A stretch of DNA of 64,000 nucleotides from Hyphomicrobiales bacterium (GCA_003169835.1 PNAI01000035.1:62001-126000); one strand, 5' to 3'; shown: positions 34,408 to 44,205, counted from the stretch's first letter. Numbers and translations: made by a program. Notes: generated by a model not told the origin, from the sequence alone.

Positions 34408-35310
34408 ATGCCGATCCGTGAGGCGGACCCCTGGCGGCTGCAGTATTTCGAGGGCGTCGCTTGCCCGGCCGACGTCGATATCCCGACCGAGGATAGCGAC
34501 GCCTGGATGTGGAATCCCAAGCATCGTTGGGTGTACGACAAGATCGCCATTGCGCAGAGCCAGGGATTGCAAGCGGGACCGCATGGCGTGACGCCGCCGT
34601 TTTTTCCGGTGTTCTCCAAGCCGATCGTAAATCTGCGCGGCATGGGCATTGGCAGTCAGATTTTGCGCGACGACGCCGAATATCGGCGGCATGTCACGCC
34701 GGGCCATATGTGGATGCCGCTGCTGGAGGGAAAGCACGTCAGTTCCGATGTCGCGGTGGCGAATGGCGCGCCACATTGGTGGCGGCACGTCACCGGAGTT
34801 CCGGCCGGCGAAGGCACGTTCGATCTGTGGACCGTTCATGCGGCGGCCGATCCTGCAATTGAAACGCGCTGCGGCGAATGGATTCGAAAAAATCTCACCG
34901 GCTACACCGGCATTCTCAATCTCGAAACCATCGATGGAACGATTATCGAGGCGCACCTGCGCATGAGCGACCAATGGCCCGATCTCTATGGCGATGGCTG
35001 GGTCGCGGCGCTGGTACGGTTCTATCAAACCGGCAAGTGGGATTACGCCGATCGCGACCGGTGCGACGGTTTCAGCGTGGTGCTGTTCGGGCCGAAGGAT
35101 CGCAGCTATCGCCATCCGCCGCGATTGCTCGTGGAGGAGATCCGGCGCATGCCGGGGATTTCGAGCGTGCAGATCACGTTTCACGAAGACAAAGAACTTG
35201 AAGCGCATGCGATGCCGCCGGGCGGCTTTCGCCTCGCCATCGTCAATGCCTGGGATTTGAGGCCGGGTAAAGCGGCGCGCGAAGCACTGCGCGCGTTTTT
35301 TCTGCGCTAA
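34408..35310 (+). CDS. ATP-grasp-like protein of unknown function, third gene after egtB-egtD
   Basis: This 300-residue protein is not assigned to a family I know by name. Its central part reads like an ATP-grasp ligase: YDKIAIAQSQGLQAGP near residue 43, FPVFSKPIVNLRGMGIG (a lysine at 71 before a Gly-rich turn), MPLLEGKHVSSDVAVANG near 103-120 (like the acidic hinge and following strand), and TIIEAHLRMSDQ near 178-189, which recalls the E-x-N-x-R metal-binding strand. The first 40 residues are too short for a normal pre-ATP-grasp domain, and the last 90 are unlike known modules. It starts 24 bases after egtD and converges on a Bug gene 3 bases from its stop. Operon position suggests a step in ergothioneine metabolism; that is inference. 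Confidence 0.6.
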   Translation: MPIREADPWRLQYFEGVACPADVDIPTEDSDAWMWNPKHRWVYDKIAIAQSQGLQAGPHGVTPPFFPVFSKPIVNLRGMGIGSQILRDDAEYRRHVTPGHMWMPLLEGKHVSSDVAVANGAPHWWRHVTGVPAGEGTFDLWTVHAAADPAIETRCGEWIRKNLTGYTGILNLETIDGTIIEAHLRMSDQWPDLYGDGWVAALVRFYQTGKWDYADRDRCDGFSVVLFGPKDRSYRHPPRLLVEEIRRMPGISSVQITFHEDKELEAHAMPPGGFRLAIVNAWDLRPGKAAREALRAFFLR

Positions 35311-35313
35311 GCG

Positions 35314-36303
35314 TCATTCGATGGTGACGCCGCTCGCCTTGATCGGGCCGCTCCAGCGCGCGATTTCACCCGCGACAAATTTCGAAAAATACTCCGGGCC
35401 GCGGCGGTCGGGCGCGGGCACTTCTTCGCCCAGCGTTTCGAAACGCTGGCGCACCGAAGGCAGGTCAAGCGCCTTGCTCATCGCTTCGCTCAACTGGCGG
35501 ACTATCGGCGCGGGTGTGTCCTTGGCCAGGAACAGGCCCTGCCAGGTGAGCACGTCGAAATCGAGCCCTTGCTCCTTGGCGGTCGGCACCTGCGCGAGCG
35601 CGGGTGCGCGCTTGAGCCCGGTGGTGGCGATCGCCTTGACGTTGCCACCCTCGACCTGCGGCTTCGAGGTCGAGACCGAGTCGCAGATGTATTGCACGCG
35701 GCCGGCGATCAAATCCTGCATCGCCGGCCCAAGGCCGCGATAGGGCACGTGCGTGACGTTCACGCCCAGCATGGCGTTGAGCAGGATGCAGCTCACGTGC
35801 GAGGCGGAGCCCGGACCGGCGGATGCAAACTGAATCTTGGCCTGGTTCGCTTTCACGTAGGCGATGAATTCGGGCAGCGTGTTGGCGGGGAAATCCTTCG
35901 GCACGATGATCACGCGCGGCGATTCTACCGCTAACCCGAGCGGCGTGAAATCCTTCACCGCGTCATAGGGCGGGTTCTTGTAGAGCGATTGGCTCCAGCT
36001 GTGCGTGCCGTTGTTGCCGAGCACGAATTGCGCGCCGTCCGGCGTCGATTTCGACACGCGCAGCGAGCCGACCGTGCCGCCCGCGCCGACCGGGTTGTCC
36101 ACGACGACCTGCTGGCCGAGTGTTTCCGTCATGCCCGCGGCGAGGATGCGTCCGGCGACATCGCTCGGACCGCTGGGCGCGAACGGCACGACCAGGAAGA
36201 GCGTGCCCCTCGAAAGCGTCTGCGCGTTGGCGGATGCAGCGATTAAGAGCGTGGCGCAGGCTGCGATCGTCAGGCGCAATATGGGGTTGCGAAATTTCGA
36301 CAT
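35314..36303 (-). CDS. Tripartite tricarboxylate transporter receptor (Bug/TctC family), second copy
   Basis: This second periplasmic Bug-type receptor in the window has 329 residues. A signal peptide (MSKFRNPILRLTIAACATLL, cleaved after A-N-A) is followed by TLFLVVPFAPSGPSDVAGR, VVDNPVGAGGTVG, NPPYDAVKDFTPLGLA and ASAGPGSASHVSCILL. The ATG at 36303 is preferred over a GTG three codons earlier. There are no tctA or tctB genes beside it. It is clearly diverged from the copy at 26534 and not a recent duplicate. The ligand is unknown. The gene lies between the ATP-grasp-like gene and rnpB. Confidence 0.92.
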   Translation of the reverse strand: MSKFRNPILRLTIAACATLLIAASANAQTLSRGTLFLVVPFAPSGPSDVAGRILAAGMTETLGQQVVVDNPVGAGGTVGSLRVSKSTPDGAQFVLGNNGTHSWSQSLYKNPPYDAVKDFTPLGLAVESPRVIIVPKDFPANTLPEFIAYVKANQAKIQFASAGPGSASHVSCILLNAMLGVNVTHVPYRGLGPAMQDLIAGRVQYICDSVSTSKPQVEGGNVKAIATTGLKRAPALAQVPTAKEQGLDFDVLTWQGLFLAKDTPAPIVRQLSEAMSKALDLPSVRQRFETLGEEVPAPDRRGPEYFSKFVAGEIARWSGPIKASGVTIE

Positions 36304-36362
36304 CGGGGCCACGCTCCGACGCCGACCCTAACACCAAATTCGCGGCGATGGCGTGCCCGAAA

Positions 36363-36400
36363 AATTGGCGGGGGCCCGGCGGTGTTGCCGCCGAGCCCCC
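36363..36400 (-). terminator. Terminator of rnpB
   Basis: On the minus strand a long GC hairpin (GGGGGCTCGGCGG / CCGCCGGGCCCCC, loop CAACA) is followed by GCCAATTTTT. It lies just after the 3' end of RNase P RNA. Confidence 0.8.
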
Positions 36401-36408
36401 TTAATTTA

Positions 36409-36809
<401 letters not shown>

Positions 36810-36864
36810 GGGATAGGGATGGGGCGAAGCCGTGCGCAGGTCAAGGGTGCGCGACGTTCAAGGT

Positions 36865-37644
36865 TTATGATTTGGGCAGCATGGCGCGGGCAGCGAGCAA
36901 TGCGCGCAATGTCGTTTGCGTCGAGCCATCGGCGACGCCGTCGACTCGTTCGGGGCGGAAATGCAGCTGGAACGCGGTGACCACCACCTTGGTGAGTGCG
37001 TCGTAGTCGCCGTTCGTCGGTAGGCCGTAGCCGTAGGCCGCGAATTGTTTCTGCAATGTGGCGACGGCTTCGCCATTGTCGCCTTGCCTAAGCCATTTGG
37101 ACGGCGCGCCCTCAAACGCGAGCGGGGCGGGCTTGACCCAAAGGCCGATGCCGGACTCGTACAACTTCGCCCAAGGAAATTTCTCGCCCGGGTCCTGCTT
37201 GCGGGTCGGGGCGATGTCGGAATGGGCAAGCACGAGTTCGGGCGGAATGACGTTGCGCGCGAGGATGTCGCGACACAATTCGATCACGGCCGACATCTGG
37301 TGATCGGGATAGTCGGGATAGCCCCAGTCGTGGCCGGGATTGGCGATCTCGATGCCGATCGAGCGCGAATTGATGTCGGTGTCACCGGCCCAGAACGAAA
37401 CTCCGGCATGGTGTGCGCGCAGCGCTTCCGGCACCATCTGAATGACCTCGCCGTCCTCGAACACCATGTAATGCGCCGATACTTTCGCGATCGGGTCGCA
37501 CAGGCGTTCAAGTGCGGCCTGGCTGCTCTGCATTCCGGTGTAGTGCAGCAGCAGAATATCCGCCCGCGGGCCGTCGCGGCGCGCCTCGCAATTGGGCGAG
37601 CGGACGACGCGGTCAACAAGGCTGGAATTCGGCTTGAAGGACAT
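36865..37644 (-). CDS. ampD: N-acetylmuramoyl-L-alanine amidase, AmpD type with peptidoglycan-binding domain
   Basis: This zinc amidase cuts the bond between muramic acid and L-alanine, normally on anhydro-muropeptides during cell-wall recycling. The 259-residue protein has an amidase_2 domain with DILLLHYTGMQSSQAAL near residue 29, SAHYMVFEDGEV, IGIEIANPGHDWG and LAHSDIAPTRKQDPGEKFPW, carrying the zinc ligands. A C-terminal peptidoglycan-binding domain (residues 185-255) has LRQGDNGEAVATLQKQF. The ATG at 37644 is chosen because the product begins at the domain without a leader. No signal peptide is seen, so a cytoplasmic recycling enzyme is likely. It diverges from the dcw cluster. Confidence 0.88.
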   Translation of the reverse strand: MSFKPNSSLVDRVVRSPNCEARRDGPRADILLLHYTGMQSSQAALERLCDPIAKVSAHYMVFEDGEVIQMVPEALRAHHAGVSFWAGDTDINSRSIGIEIANPGHDWGYPDYPDHQMSAVIELCRDILARNVIPPELVLAHSDIAPTRKQDPGEKFPWAKLYESGIGLWVKPAPLAFEGAPSKWLRQGDNGEAVATLQKQFAAYGYGLPTNGDYDALTKVVVTAFQLHFRPERVDGVADGSTQTTLRALLAARAMLPKS

Positions 37645-37884
37645 GCGGGACCATAACGTGCGGCGGATACCAGGTGCCGGAGACAATAGCTGCAAAATCC
37701 GGCGCGTTGTGGCTCCCCGGTTGGCTTTGCAAACGATTCCTTAAGGTTGAGCGGCATTAATGGATTCTTGCGGAAGGCCGCTGTTCTGGTGATCCGGCCG
37801 GCCACATTCCGTTAGCGCCCATGACAGTAATGGTAACAAAATACCTCAAAAGCCATGAGCTTAAGCTATTGAATTATCAGGGGT

Positions 37885-38049
37885 ATGGACTGTTTGGACC
37901 GGAAACTCGCAGCGCCGCTCGAAGGCAAATGCCGCGCGCCGATATCGGCATCATTTCGCGCATGGCCCGGTGGGTTCGCGGGCAGGCTTTTCGTCAGCAA
38001 CCTTATCGCAAGCAGTCTTGCCGCAATCATTCTTGGAGCACGGGAATGA
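37885..38049 (+). pseudogene. Short ORF resembling the N-terminal part of mraZ (probable remnant)
   Basis: The 54-codon frame starts ATG 37885 and stops in TGA overlapping the rsmH start (ATGATG). Its segment [15 protein letters not shown] lines up without gaps with the usual alphaproteobacterial MraZ opening LDAKGRVSIPASFRA, at the same distance from the start Met (Leu at position 12, Arg-Ala at 25-26). The rest diverges after GGFAG, and the second MraZ half is absent, where a full MraZ has about 150 residues. AGGGG lies only two bases before the ATG, a poor spacing. MraZ normally is the first dcw gene and its transcriptional repressor. The comparison is from memory. The 240 bases before it carry two GATTC sites (37735, 37763) and no TGGG-type MraZ boxes. 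Confidence 0.5.
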
Positions 38050-39077
38050 TGATGGGCCGCGACGGCGCTACCGCTGTCGATGTCGGACTGGCCCGTCATG
38101 TTCCCGTGCTTCTCCACTCGGCGATGGAATATCTCAATGTTCGCGACGGCGGCGTCTATATCGATGCCACATTTGGCGCGGGCGGCTATTCGCGGGCCAT
38201 TCTCGCGGTAGGCAACGCGCGCGTGATCGGTATCGATCGTGACCGCGACGCGATCGCGCATGGTGCGGACCTGGTGCAGGCGTCGGGCGGTCGGCTGACG
38301 CTGGTGCAGGCGTGTTTCTCCGAGCTGGAAGACGTCGCGCACAAGCTCGGCCACGAGACGGTCGATGGAGTTGTGCTCGATCTCGGCGTGTCCTCTATGC
38401 AGCTTGACGAGGCCGCGCGCGGTTTTTCGTTCCGGCTCGACGGGCCGCTCGATATGCGTATGGGTGGCGACGGGCCGAGCGCGGCCGATTTGGTTGCGCG
38501 GGCATCGGAGCGCGATCTTGCTTTCATCATTGCAACGCTCGGCGAGGAGCGGCACGCGCGTGCGGTTGCGCGCGCGATCGCTGCAGCGCGCAAGCAGGCG
38601 TCGATCACCACCACGCGTGAACTCTCAGACATCGTCACGCGCGTCGTGCATGTGCGGCCGAACACAATTCATCCGGCGACGCGCACGTTCCAGGCCCTGC
38701 GGATTTTCGTCAATGAAGAATTGACCGAGCTCGCCGCGGGCTTGATGGCGGCGGAGCGAATCTTGAAACCCTCGGGGCGGCTTGTGGCGGTGGCCTTTCA
38801 TTCGCTGGAAGACCGGATCGTGAAAACATTTCTGGCAGAGCGCAGCCGCACCGGCGGCGGCTCGCGCCATCATCCCGAAATCGAACACGTGCCGACGTTC
38901 CGGGTGCTCACCAAGCGCCCGCTGGTGGCGGAGATGCCGGAGGTCGCTGCCAATCCGCGCGCGCGCTCGGCCAAGCTACGCGCGGCCGAGCGTGGAGATG
39001 CTGCGCCGCGCGGTCATGACGCTGCATCCTTGCTGCCGCGATTGCCTTCGCTGGCCGAAGCGATGAAGGCGAGGTGA
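38046..39077 (+). CDS. rsmH: 16S rRNA m4C1402 methyltransferase RsmH (MraW)
   Basis: RsmH methylates N4 of C1402 in 16S rRNA. The 343-residue product starts at [11 protein letters not shown], with GGAG eight bases before the first ATG. The open frame extends 75 codons upstream but that part is not RsmH-like. Motifs are [14 protein letters not shown], the SAM loop [29 protein letters not shown] near residue 105, and [15 protein letters not shown]. It is the first intact gene of the dcw cluster and precedes ftsL by three bases. The start codon overlaps the stop of the mraZ-like remnant. Confidence 0.95.
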   Translation: MMMGRDGATAVDVGLARHVPVLLHSAMEYLNVRDGGVYIDATFGAGGYSRAILAVGNARVIGIDRDRDAIAHGADLVQASGGRLTLVQACFSELEDVAHKLGHETVDGVVLDLGVSSMQLDEAARGFSFRLDGPLDMRMGGDGPSAADLVARASERDLAFIIATLGEERHARAVARAIAAARKQASITTTRELSDIVTRVVHVRPNTIHPATRTFQALRIFVNEELTELAAGLMAAERILKPSGRLVAVAFHSLEDRIVKTFLAERSRTGGGSRHHPEIEHVPTFRVLTKRPLVAEMPEVAANPRARSAKLRAAERGDAAPRGHDAASLLPRLPSLAEAMKAR

Positions 39078-39080
39078 CGC

Positions 39081-39461
39081 ATGCGCCTGCTTAATTTCTG
39101 CGTCGTGATCCTTCTTATCGTTGCGACCGCTTACGTCTATGAGATCAAGTTCGAGGCAACGCTGCGCACGACGCGGGTGATCGAAATGCGTAGCGAAGTG
39201 CGGCGCGAGCGCGACGCTGTCGCTTCGTACCGCGCGGAATGGGCCCGTCTCGAAAACCCGGGGCGTCTGGAAATACTGCGCCGGCGGCACCTCGACATCA
39301 GGCCGCCTGAGTTGTGGCAATTCGACACGTTTGACGCGTTGCCGGAACGACCGATGGAAATTATCGCGCCGCCGGCCGCCTCGCCATCTGCGTCGGTGAA
39401 TGACAATCCAGATATGGAAATGCCGACTGGAAGCATTCCCGCCGGTTCGGAGCTGAGATGA
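39081..39461 (+). CDS. ftsL: Cell-division protein FtsL
   Basis: FtsL is a small bitopic division protein that joins FtsB and FtsQ and helps switch on septal wall synthesis. The 126-residue product has one membrane helix at the N-terminus (LLNFCVVILLIVATAYVYEI). A short coiled coil of about 40 residues (EVRRERDAVASYRAEWARLE) follows, then LRRRHLDIRPP and a low-complexity tail rich in Pro, Ser and Met. Its place between rsmH and ftsI is decisive, because FtsL is poorly conserved. It overlaps ftsI by four bases. Confidence 0.88.
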   Translation: MRLLNFCVVILLIVATAYVYEIKFEATLRTTRVIEMRSEVRRERDAVASYRAEWARLENPGRLEILRRRHLDIRPPELWQFDTFDALPERPMEIIAPPAASPSASVNDNPDMEMPTGSIPAGSELR

Positions 39462-41254
39462 GTTCGATGGACAGCGCGCCGCAACTCGACCTGCAACCGC
39501 CGGAAAATCCTGCACCGGTTGGGCCTGCGCCGGATCAGGCTTCGCCGGCAAAAACTTGGCGCCGCTTTTTTGGGCAAGGGCTGCTCTACGGCCGCGATGC
39601 CGACCGCGGACGCAAGGTCAAGGCGCGCATCGGATTGGCCATTGCGGCTTTTGTGATTGTCTTTAGCGTCATCGCCACACGTCTCGTCATGTTTGCGGTG
39701 GCGCCGGATGGCCGTAATTGGCACCGCTCCGCGCCGGCGGAACGGATGTCCGCCACGCGGCCTGAAATTGTCGATCGCAACAACCAAATCCTCGCCACCG
39801 ACGTCATTGCGCCGTCGCTGTTTGCCGAGCCGCGAAAAATTCAAGACGTGGACGAGGCGGTCGAGCTGCTCACCGCCGTTCTGCCCGAATTCGACGCCAC
39901 CGAATTGCGCGATCGGCTTGCCTCTCGCAAAGGGTTCGTTTGGCTTAAGCGCGAGATTTCCGCCAAGCAGGCGCAGGAAATCCGTCGGCTTGGAATTCCA
40001 GGCGTCGGTTTCATGCCGGAGAACCGGCGCGTCTATCCCAACAACGCGGAAGTCTCCCACGTCCTTGGCTATGTCAATGTCGACAATCAGGGGCAGGCGG
40101 GGATCGAGAAGTGGCTCGACGCACGCGGGCTTGCGGCGCTACATCTTGCCGGCCTTGCGACCGACCGGCTGCAAACACCGATTGAGCTTTCGCTCGATCT
40201 GCGCGTGCAGCACGCGCTGCGCGAAGAGCTCATCGCGGCTGCGGAAAAATACCGCGCTCTGGCAGCCGCCGGCGTCATCGTCGACGTGCTGACCGGCGAA
40301 GTTTTGGCGATGGAGTCGCTGCCGGACTACGATCCGAATAATCCACGCCAGGCCGTCGATCCACAGCGCTTCAACCGGATCACGAACGGGCTGTTCGAGC
40401 TCGGCTCAACCTACAAAGCACTCACGCTCGCGATGGCGATCGACAGTGGAAAAGTCACGCTGAACTCGACGTTCGATGCGCGCCAGCCGCTGGTATTCGG
40501 CAAATTCACGATCGACGACTTTCATGCGCAGAAACGCATTCTCACTGTGCCGGAGATATTCACTTATTCGTCGAATATCGGTACGGCGAAAATGGCGCTG
40601 TCGCTTGGTATCGAGCATCACAAAGCGTTCTTGCGGAAACTTGGTCAGCTCACCCGTCTCAATACGGAACTTCCGGAAAGCCGCGAGCCGATGTATCCGA
40701 AATATTGGGCCGAGATTAACAGCGCGACCATTGCATTCGGCCACGGCCTTTCGGTCACGCCGCTGCAGGCGGTGATGGCGATCAGCGCGTTGGTCAACGG
40801 CGGTTACCTCGTTCCGCCCACGTTCCTCAAACGCAGCCCGGCGGAGGCGCGCGAGCTTGCCGTGCGCGTGATCAAGCCTGAGACCAGCGAAGCGATGCGC
40901 TACCTGATGCGGCTCAATGTCGAGAAGGGCACGGCAAGCCGCGCCGAGGTGAAAGGCTATTACGTCGGTGGAAAGACCGGCACTTCCGAGAAGGTGGTCG
41001 ATGGCCATTATTCGAAGCACAAGATCCTCAACACTTTTACGGCAGTGCTGCCGGCCGACAATCCGCGCTATCTTTTGCTCATCATGCTTGACGAGCCGCA
41101 GCCGACTGCGGACAGCAACGGCGGCGCCACCGCCGGCTTGAACGCCGCGCCGACGGCGGCCAAGGTCATCTCGCGCGTCGCGTCTATGCTAGGGCTTGAG
41201 CCGCGCTACGATCTGCCGCTGGCCGAGCGGCTGATTTTGGCCAAATGGCGTTAA
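39458..41254 (+). CDS. ftsI: Septal peptidoglycan transpeptidase FtsI (PBP3)
   Basis: FtsI cross-links septal peptidoglycan in the periplasm together with FtsW. The 598-residue protein has a proline-rich cytoplasmic head, a membrane helix at about 59-80, a PBP-dimer domain and the transpeptidase domain. The active-site serine is in S317-T-Y-K320, the second motif is S371-S-N373, and the third is K506-T-G508. All three are intact, so it is a working penicillin-binding protein. It starts inside the ftsL stop (ATGA overlap). A 59-base gap to murE follows, which may hold an internal promoter. Confidence 0.95.
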   Translation: MSSMDSAPQLDLQPPENPAPVGPAPDQASPAKTWRRFFGQGLLYGRDADRGRKVKARIGLAIAAFVIVFSVIATRLVMFAVAPDGRNWHRSAPAERMSATRPEIVDRNNQILATDVIAPSLFAEPRKIQDVDEAVELLTAVLPEFDATELRDRLASRKGFVWLKREISAKQAQEIRRLGIPGVGFMPENRRVYPNNAEVSHVLGYVNVDNQGQAGIEKWLDARGLAALHLAGLATDRLQTPIELSLDLRVQHALREELIAAAEKYRALAAAGVIVDVLTGEVLAMESLPDYDPNNPRQAVDPQRFNRITNGLFELGSTYKALTLAMAIDSGKVTLNSTFDARQPLVFGKFTIDDFHAQKRILTVPEIFTYSSNIGTAKMALSLGIEHHKAFLRKLGQLTRLNTELPESREPMYPKYWAEINSATIAFGHGLSVTPLQAVMAISALVNGGYLVPPTFLKRSPAEARELAVRVIKPETSEAMRYLMRLNVEKGTASRAEVKGYYVGGKTGTSEKVVDGHYSKHKILNTFTAVLPADNPRYLLLIMLDEPQPTADSNGGATAGLNAAPTAAKVISRVASMLGLEPRYDLPLAERLILAKWR

Positions 41255-41313
41255 CGGCGGGCGTTAACCTGCCAATGACTTTTCCTTAGAGGACAGAGTA
41301 CGATAGGGGAGCT

Positions 41314-42765
41314 ATGAAGCTTTCCGAACTTCTGACCGACTCCGCCAAGCTGGACACGCGCGCTGCCGTGATCGAGGTCGCGGGCCTCACGGCCGACAGC
41401 CGTGCGGTCAAACGCGGGTATGTGTTCGTGGCTGTGCCCGGCAACAAATCCGATGGGCTTGCATACGCTGCGGCCGCAGCGGCCGCTGGCGCCGTCGCCA
41501 TCGTGGGCGAGCGCGCACCCGAGGGATTGCCTGCGGGCGCCGTGTTTGTGCCAGTCAAGAATGCGCGGCGCGCGCTTGCGCTTGCGGCTGCCAGGTTCTA
41601 TCCGCGGCAGCCGGCGACGATTGCCGCCGTCACCGGAACAAGTGGGAAAACTTCGGTCGCGGCCTTCACGCGCCAGATCTGGGCGGCGCTTGGGAAGGAG
41701 GCCGCGAGCATCGGCACCATCGGCGTGGTCACGCCCAAGCGCGAGGTCTACGGCTCGCTTACCACGCCCGATCCGATCGCTCTCATGCGTACGCTCGATG
41801 AGCTTGCGGGCGAGGGCGTGACGCATCTTGCGATGGAGGCCTCCTCACACGGGCTCGACCAGCATCGGCTCGATGGCGTGCGGGTGGCGGCTGCGGGTTT
41901 CACCAATCTCTCGCGCGATCATATGGATTATCATCCGACGATCGAAGCGTATCTTGCCGCCAAGCTGCGGCTATTCGAGGCGCTGGTTGTCGCGGGCGGC
42001 ACGGCGGTGATCGACGTGGACCATGAGCATTCCGACAAAGTGGTGGCCACGGCCAAGGCGCGCGGGCTGAAACTCATTACGGTTGGGCGCAAAGGCGAGG
42101 GGATTGCTTTGCTCTCGACTGAGATCGGCGGATTTGCGCAAAGGTTAAAGATCGCGCATGGCGGCAAGCAATTCACGCTGGCGCTTCCGTTGGTCGGCGG
42201 GTTTCAGGTGGAGAACGCACTGGTTGCGGCCGGGCTTGCGATTGCAACGGGGAGCGCGGCCACGCCCGTGTTCGCGGCGCTGGAAAATTTGCAGGGCGCG
42301 AAGGGCCGGCTCGATCTTGCAGGAGAGAAGAACGGTGCGTCGATTTTCGTCGATTATGCGCACAAGCCCGACGCGCTTGCGAAAGCGCTGGAAGCTTTGC
42401 GGCCCTATGTGAAGCGCAAATTGATCGTGGTGTTCGGCGCGGGCGGGGATCGCGATCAAGGCAAGCGGCCGCTGATGGGCGCGATCGCGGCCGAGAACGC
42501 CGATAGCGTCATCGTCACCGACGACAATCCACGCAGCGAAAATCCTGCGGTCATTCGTGCCGCAATCCTCAAGGCTGCACCCGGCGCCATCGAGATCGGC
42601 GATCGCGATGAGGCAATCCGCAGCGCGATTGCGGGTTTGCGCGCGGGCGACGTGCTATTGATCGCCGGCAAGGGCCATGAAACCGGCCAAATTATCGGCA
42701 ATCGAGTATTGCCATTCAGCGACCACGAAACCGTGGCGGTGGCGCTCAAGGAGAAAGTCGCGTGA
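41314..42765 (+). CDS. murE: UDP-MurNAc-tripeptide synthetase MurE (meso-diaminopimelate adding)
   Basis: MurE adds the third amino acid to the peptidoglycan precursor in the cytoplasm. The 483-residue protein has the Mur ligase P-loop AVTGTSGKTS near residue 108 and GVTHLAMEASSHGLDQHRLD with metal and substrate contacts. The motif VTDDNPRSENP near residue 405 (DNPR) marks the diaminopimelate-specific enzymes, as expected in a Gram-negative. AGGGGAG lies before the ATG. It overlaps murF by four bases. Confidence 0.95.
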   Translation: MKLSELLTDSAKLDTRAAVIEVAGLTADSRAVKRGYVFVAVPGNKSDGLAYAAAAAAAGAVAIVGERAPEGLPAGAVFVPVKNARRALALAAARFYPRQPATIAAVTGTSGKTSVAAFTRQIWAALGKEAASIGTIGVVTPKREVYGSLTTPDPIALMRTLDELAGEGVTHLAMEASSHGLDQHRLDGVRVAAAGFTNLSRDHMDYHPTIEAYLAAKLRLFEALVVAGGTAVIDVDHEHSDKVVATAKARGLKLITVGRKGEGIALLSTEIGGFAQRLKIAHGGKQFTLALPLVGGFQVENALVAAGLAIATGSAATPVFAALENLQGAKGRLDLAGEKNGASIFVDYAHKPDALAKALEALRPYVKRKLIVVFGAGGDRDQGKRPLMGAIAAENADSVIVTDDNPRSENPAVIRAAILKAAPGAIEIGDRDEAIRSAIAGLRAGDVLLIAGKGHETGQIIGNRVLPFSDHETVAVALKEKVA

Positions 42766-44201
42766 GTGCGCCTCCGCTTTGGACTGTCGCAGCGATGAGC
42801 GCTGCCATGCGTGCGCGGGGCGAGGGCGCCTTGCCTGCAACGGTGCCGGGAATTTCCATCGACAGCCGCACGCTGGTTTTGGGCGATGCTTTCTTCGCGA
42901 TCACCGGAGATGCGCGCGACGGCCACGAATTCGTCGAGGGTGCGCTCAAGAACGGTGCTGGCGTTGCGGTGATTTCTGCCGACAAGCGCGCGAAGATGCC
43001 GAAATCGGCGCCGCTGCTGGTCGTTGCGGATGTGCTTGAAGGATTGCGCGATCTCGCGCGCGCCGCGCGCGCGCGGACACATGCGAAAGTGATCGGCGTC
43101 ACCGGTTCGGTCGGCAAGACCAGCACGAAGGAGGCCTTGCGCCTCGCGCTCTCGTCGCAAGGTGCCACCCATGTCTCGGCTGCGTCTTACAACAATCATT
43201 GGGGCGTGCCACTCTCGCTTGCACGCTGCCCGGCGGATGCAAAATTCGCCGTCTTCGAAATGGGCATGAACCACGCGGGCGAAATCGAGCCGCTGACAAA
43301 AATTGTGCGGCCGCATGTGGCGATCATCACCACAATCGAGCCGGTGCATCTTGAATTTTTCCTCTCGATTGAGGGAATCGCCGATGCCAAGGCCGAGATT
43401 TTCCTCGGGCTTGAGCCGGGTGGGGCCGCGGTGCTCAACCGCGACAATCCGCAGTTCGCGCGTCTTGAGCGCGCGGCCAAGAGCGCTGGCGTGCAACGCG
43501 TGGTGTCGTTCGGCGAGCATTCAAAAGCCGATGCGCGGCTGATCAAGTGCGCGTTGCAGGCCGACAATTCGACGGTGCAGGCGCGCATCCTCGGCGCCGA
43601 TATTACCTACAAGATCGGCGCGCCCGGCCACCATCTGGTGATGAATTCGCTTTCCGTGCTGGCGGCTGCGGTACTTGCGGGCACCGATCTCGCGCGTGCC
43701 GCCATTGCGCTCGCGCAGCAAGTGCCCGCGACCGGCCGCGGGGTGCGGATCGCGCTTGATCTGCCGGGCGGACCGGCGCTGCTGATCGACGAAAGCTACA
43801 ATGCCAATCCGGCGTCCATGCGGGCTGCACTGGCACTGCTCGGCCAGGCGCCGATCGGTCCGCAGGGGCGGCGTATTGCGGTGCTCGGCGACATGCTGGA
43901 ACTGGGGGATAGCGGGGCCGCGCTGCATCGTGCCTTGGCCAAACCGATCGACGCCAACGATATCGATCTTGTGTTCTGTTCGGGCCCACTGATGCAGGCG
44001 TTGTGGCAAGCCCTTCCCTCCGAGCGCCGGGGCGGCTATGCGGAGACGTCGGCGGCGCTCGAAGCGGAGGTGGTTTCGGCCATCCGCGCGGGAGACGCCG
44101 TTATGGTCAAGGGTTCGCTCGGCTCGAAGATGGCACCCATAGTCAAGGCGCTCGCGCGCCAATATTCCCGCGCCCAAGCTGCGGCGCCCGCGCAAGGTTG
44201 A
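42762..44201 (+). CDS. murF: UDP-MurNAc-pentapeptide synthetase MurF
   Basis: MurF adds D-Ala-D-Ala to the UDP-MurNAc tripeptide, finishing the cytoplasmic precursor. The 479-residue protein has the P-loop [17 protein letters not shown] near residue 108, [27 protein letters not shown] and [17 protein letters not shown], all typical of MurF. The start is GTG, overlapping the murE stop (GTGA). The C-terminal domain ends in an alanine-rich tail. mraY begins four bases after the stop. Confidence 0.95.
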   Translation: MSAPPLWTVAAMSAAMRARGEGALPATVPGISIDSRTLVLGDAFFAITGDARDGHEFVEGALKNGAGVAVISADKRAKMPKSAPLLVVADVLEGLRDLARAARARTHAKVIGVTGSVGKTSTKEALRLALSSQGATHVSAASYNNHWGVPLSLARCPADAKFAVFEMGMNHAGEIEPLTKIVRPHVAIITTIEPVHLEFFLSIEGIADAKAEIFLGLEPGGAAVLNRDNPQFARLERAAKSAGVQRVVSFGEHSKADARLIKCALQADNSTVQARILGADITYKIGAPGHHLVMNSLSVLAAAVLAGTDLARAAIALAQQVPATGRGVRIALDLPGGPALLIDESYNANPASMRAALALLGQAPIGPQGRRIAVLGDMLELGDSGAALHRALAKPIDANDIDLVFCSGPLMQALWQALPSERRGGYAETSAALEAEVVSAIRAGDAVMVKGSLGSKMAPIVKALARQYSRAQAAAPAQG

Positions 44202-44205
44202 TTCG

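Noticed and set aside
37821..38045. 75-codon N-terminal extension of rsmH
   Set aside because: The extension is not RsmH-like, has stop-free sequence by chance in a GC-rich region, and the family start with a GGAG site is at 38046. Another frame of the same DNA carries the mraZ-like segment.
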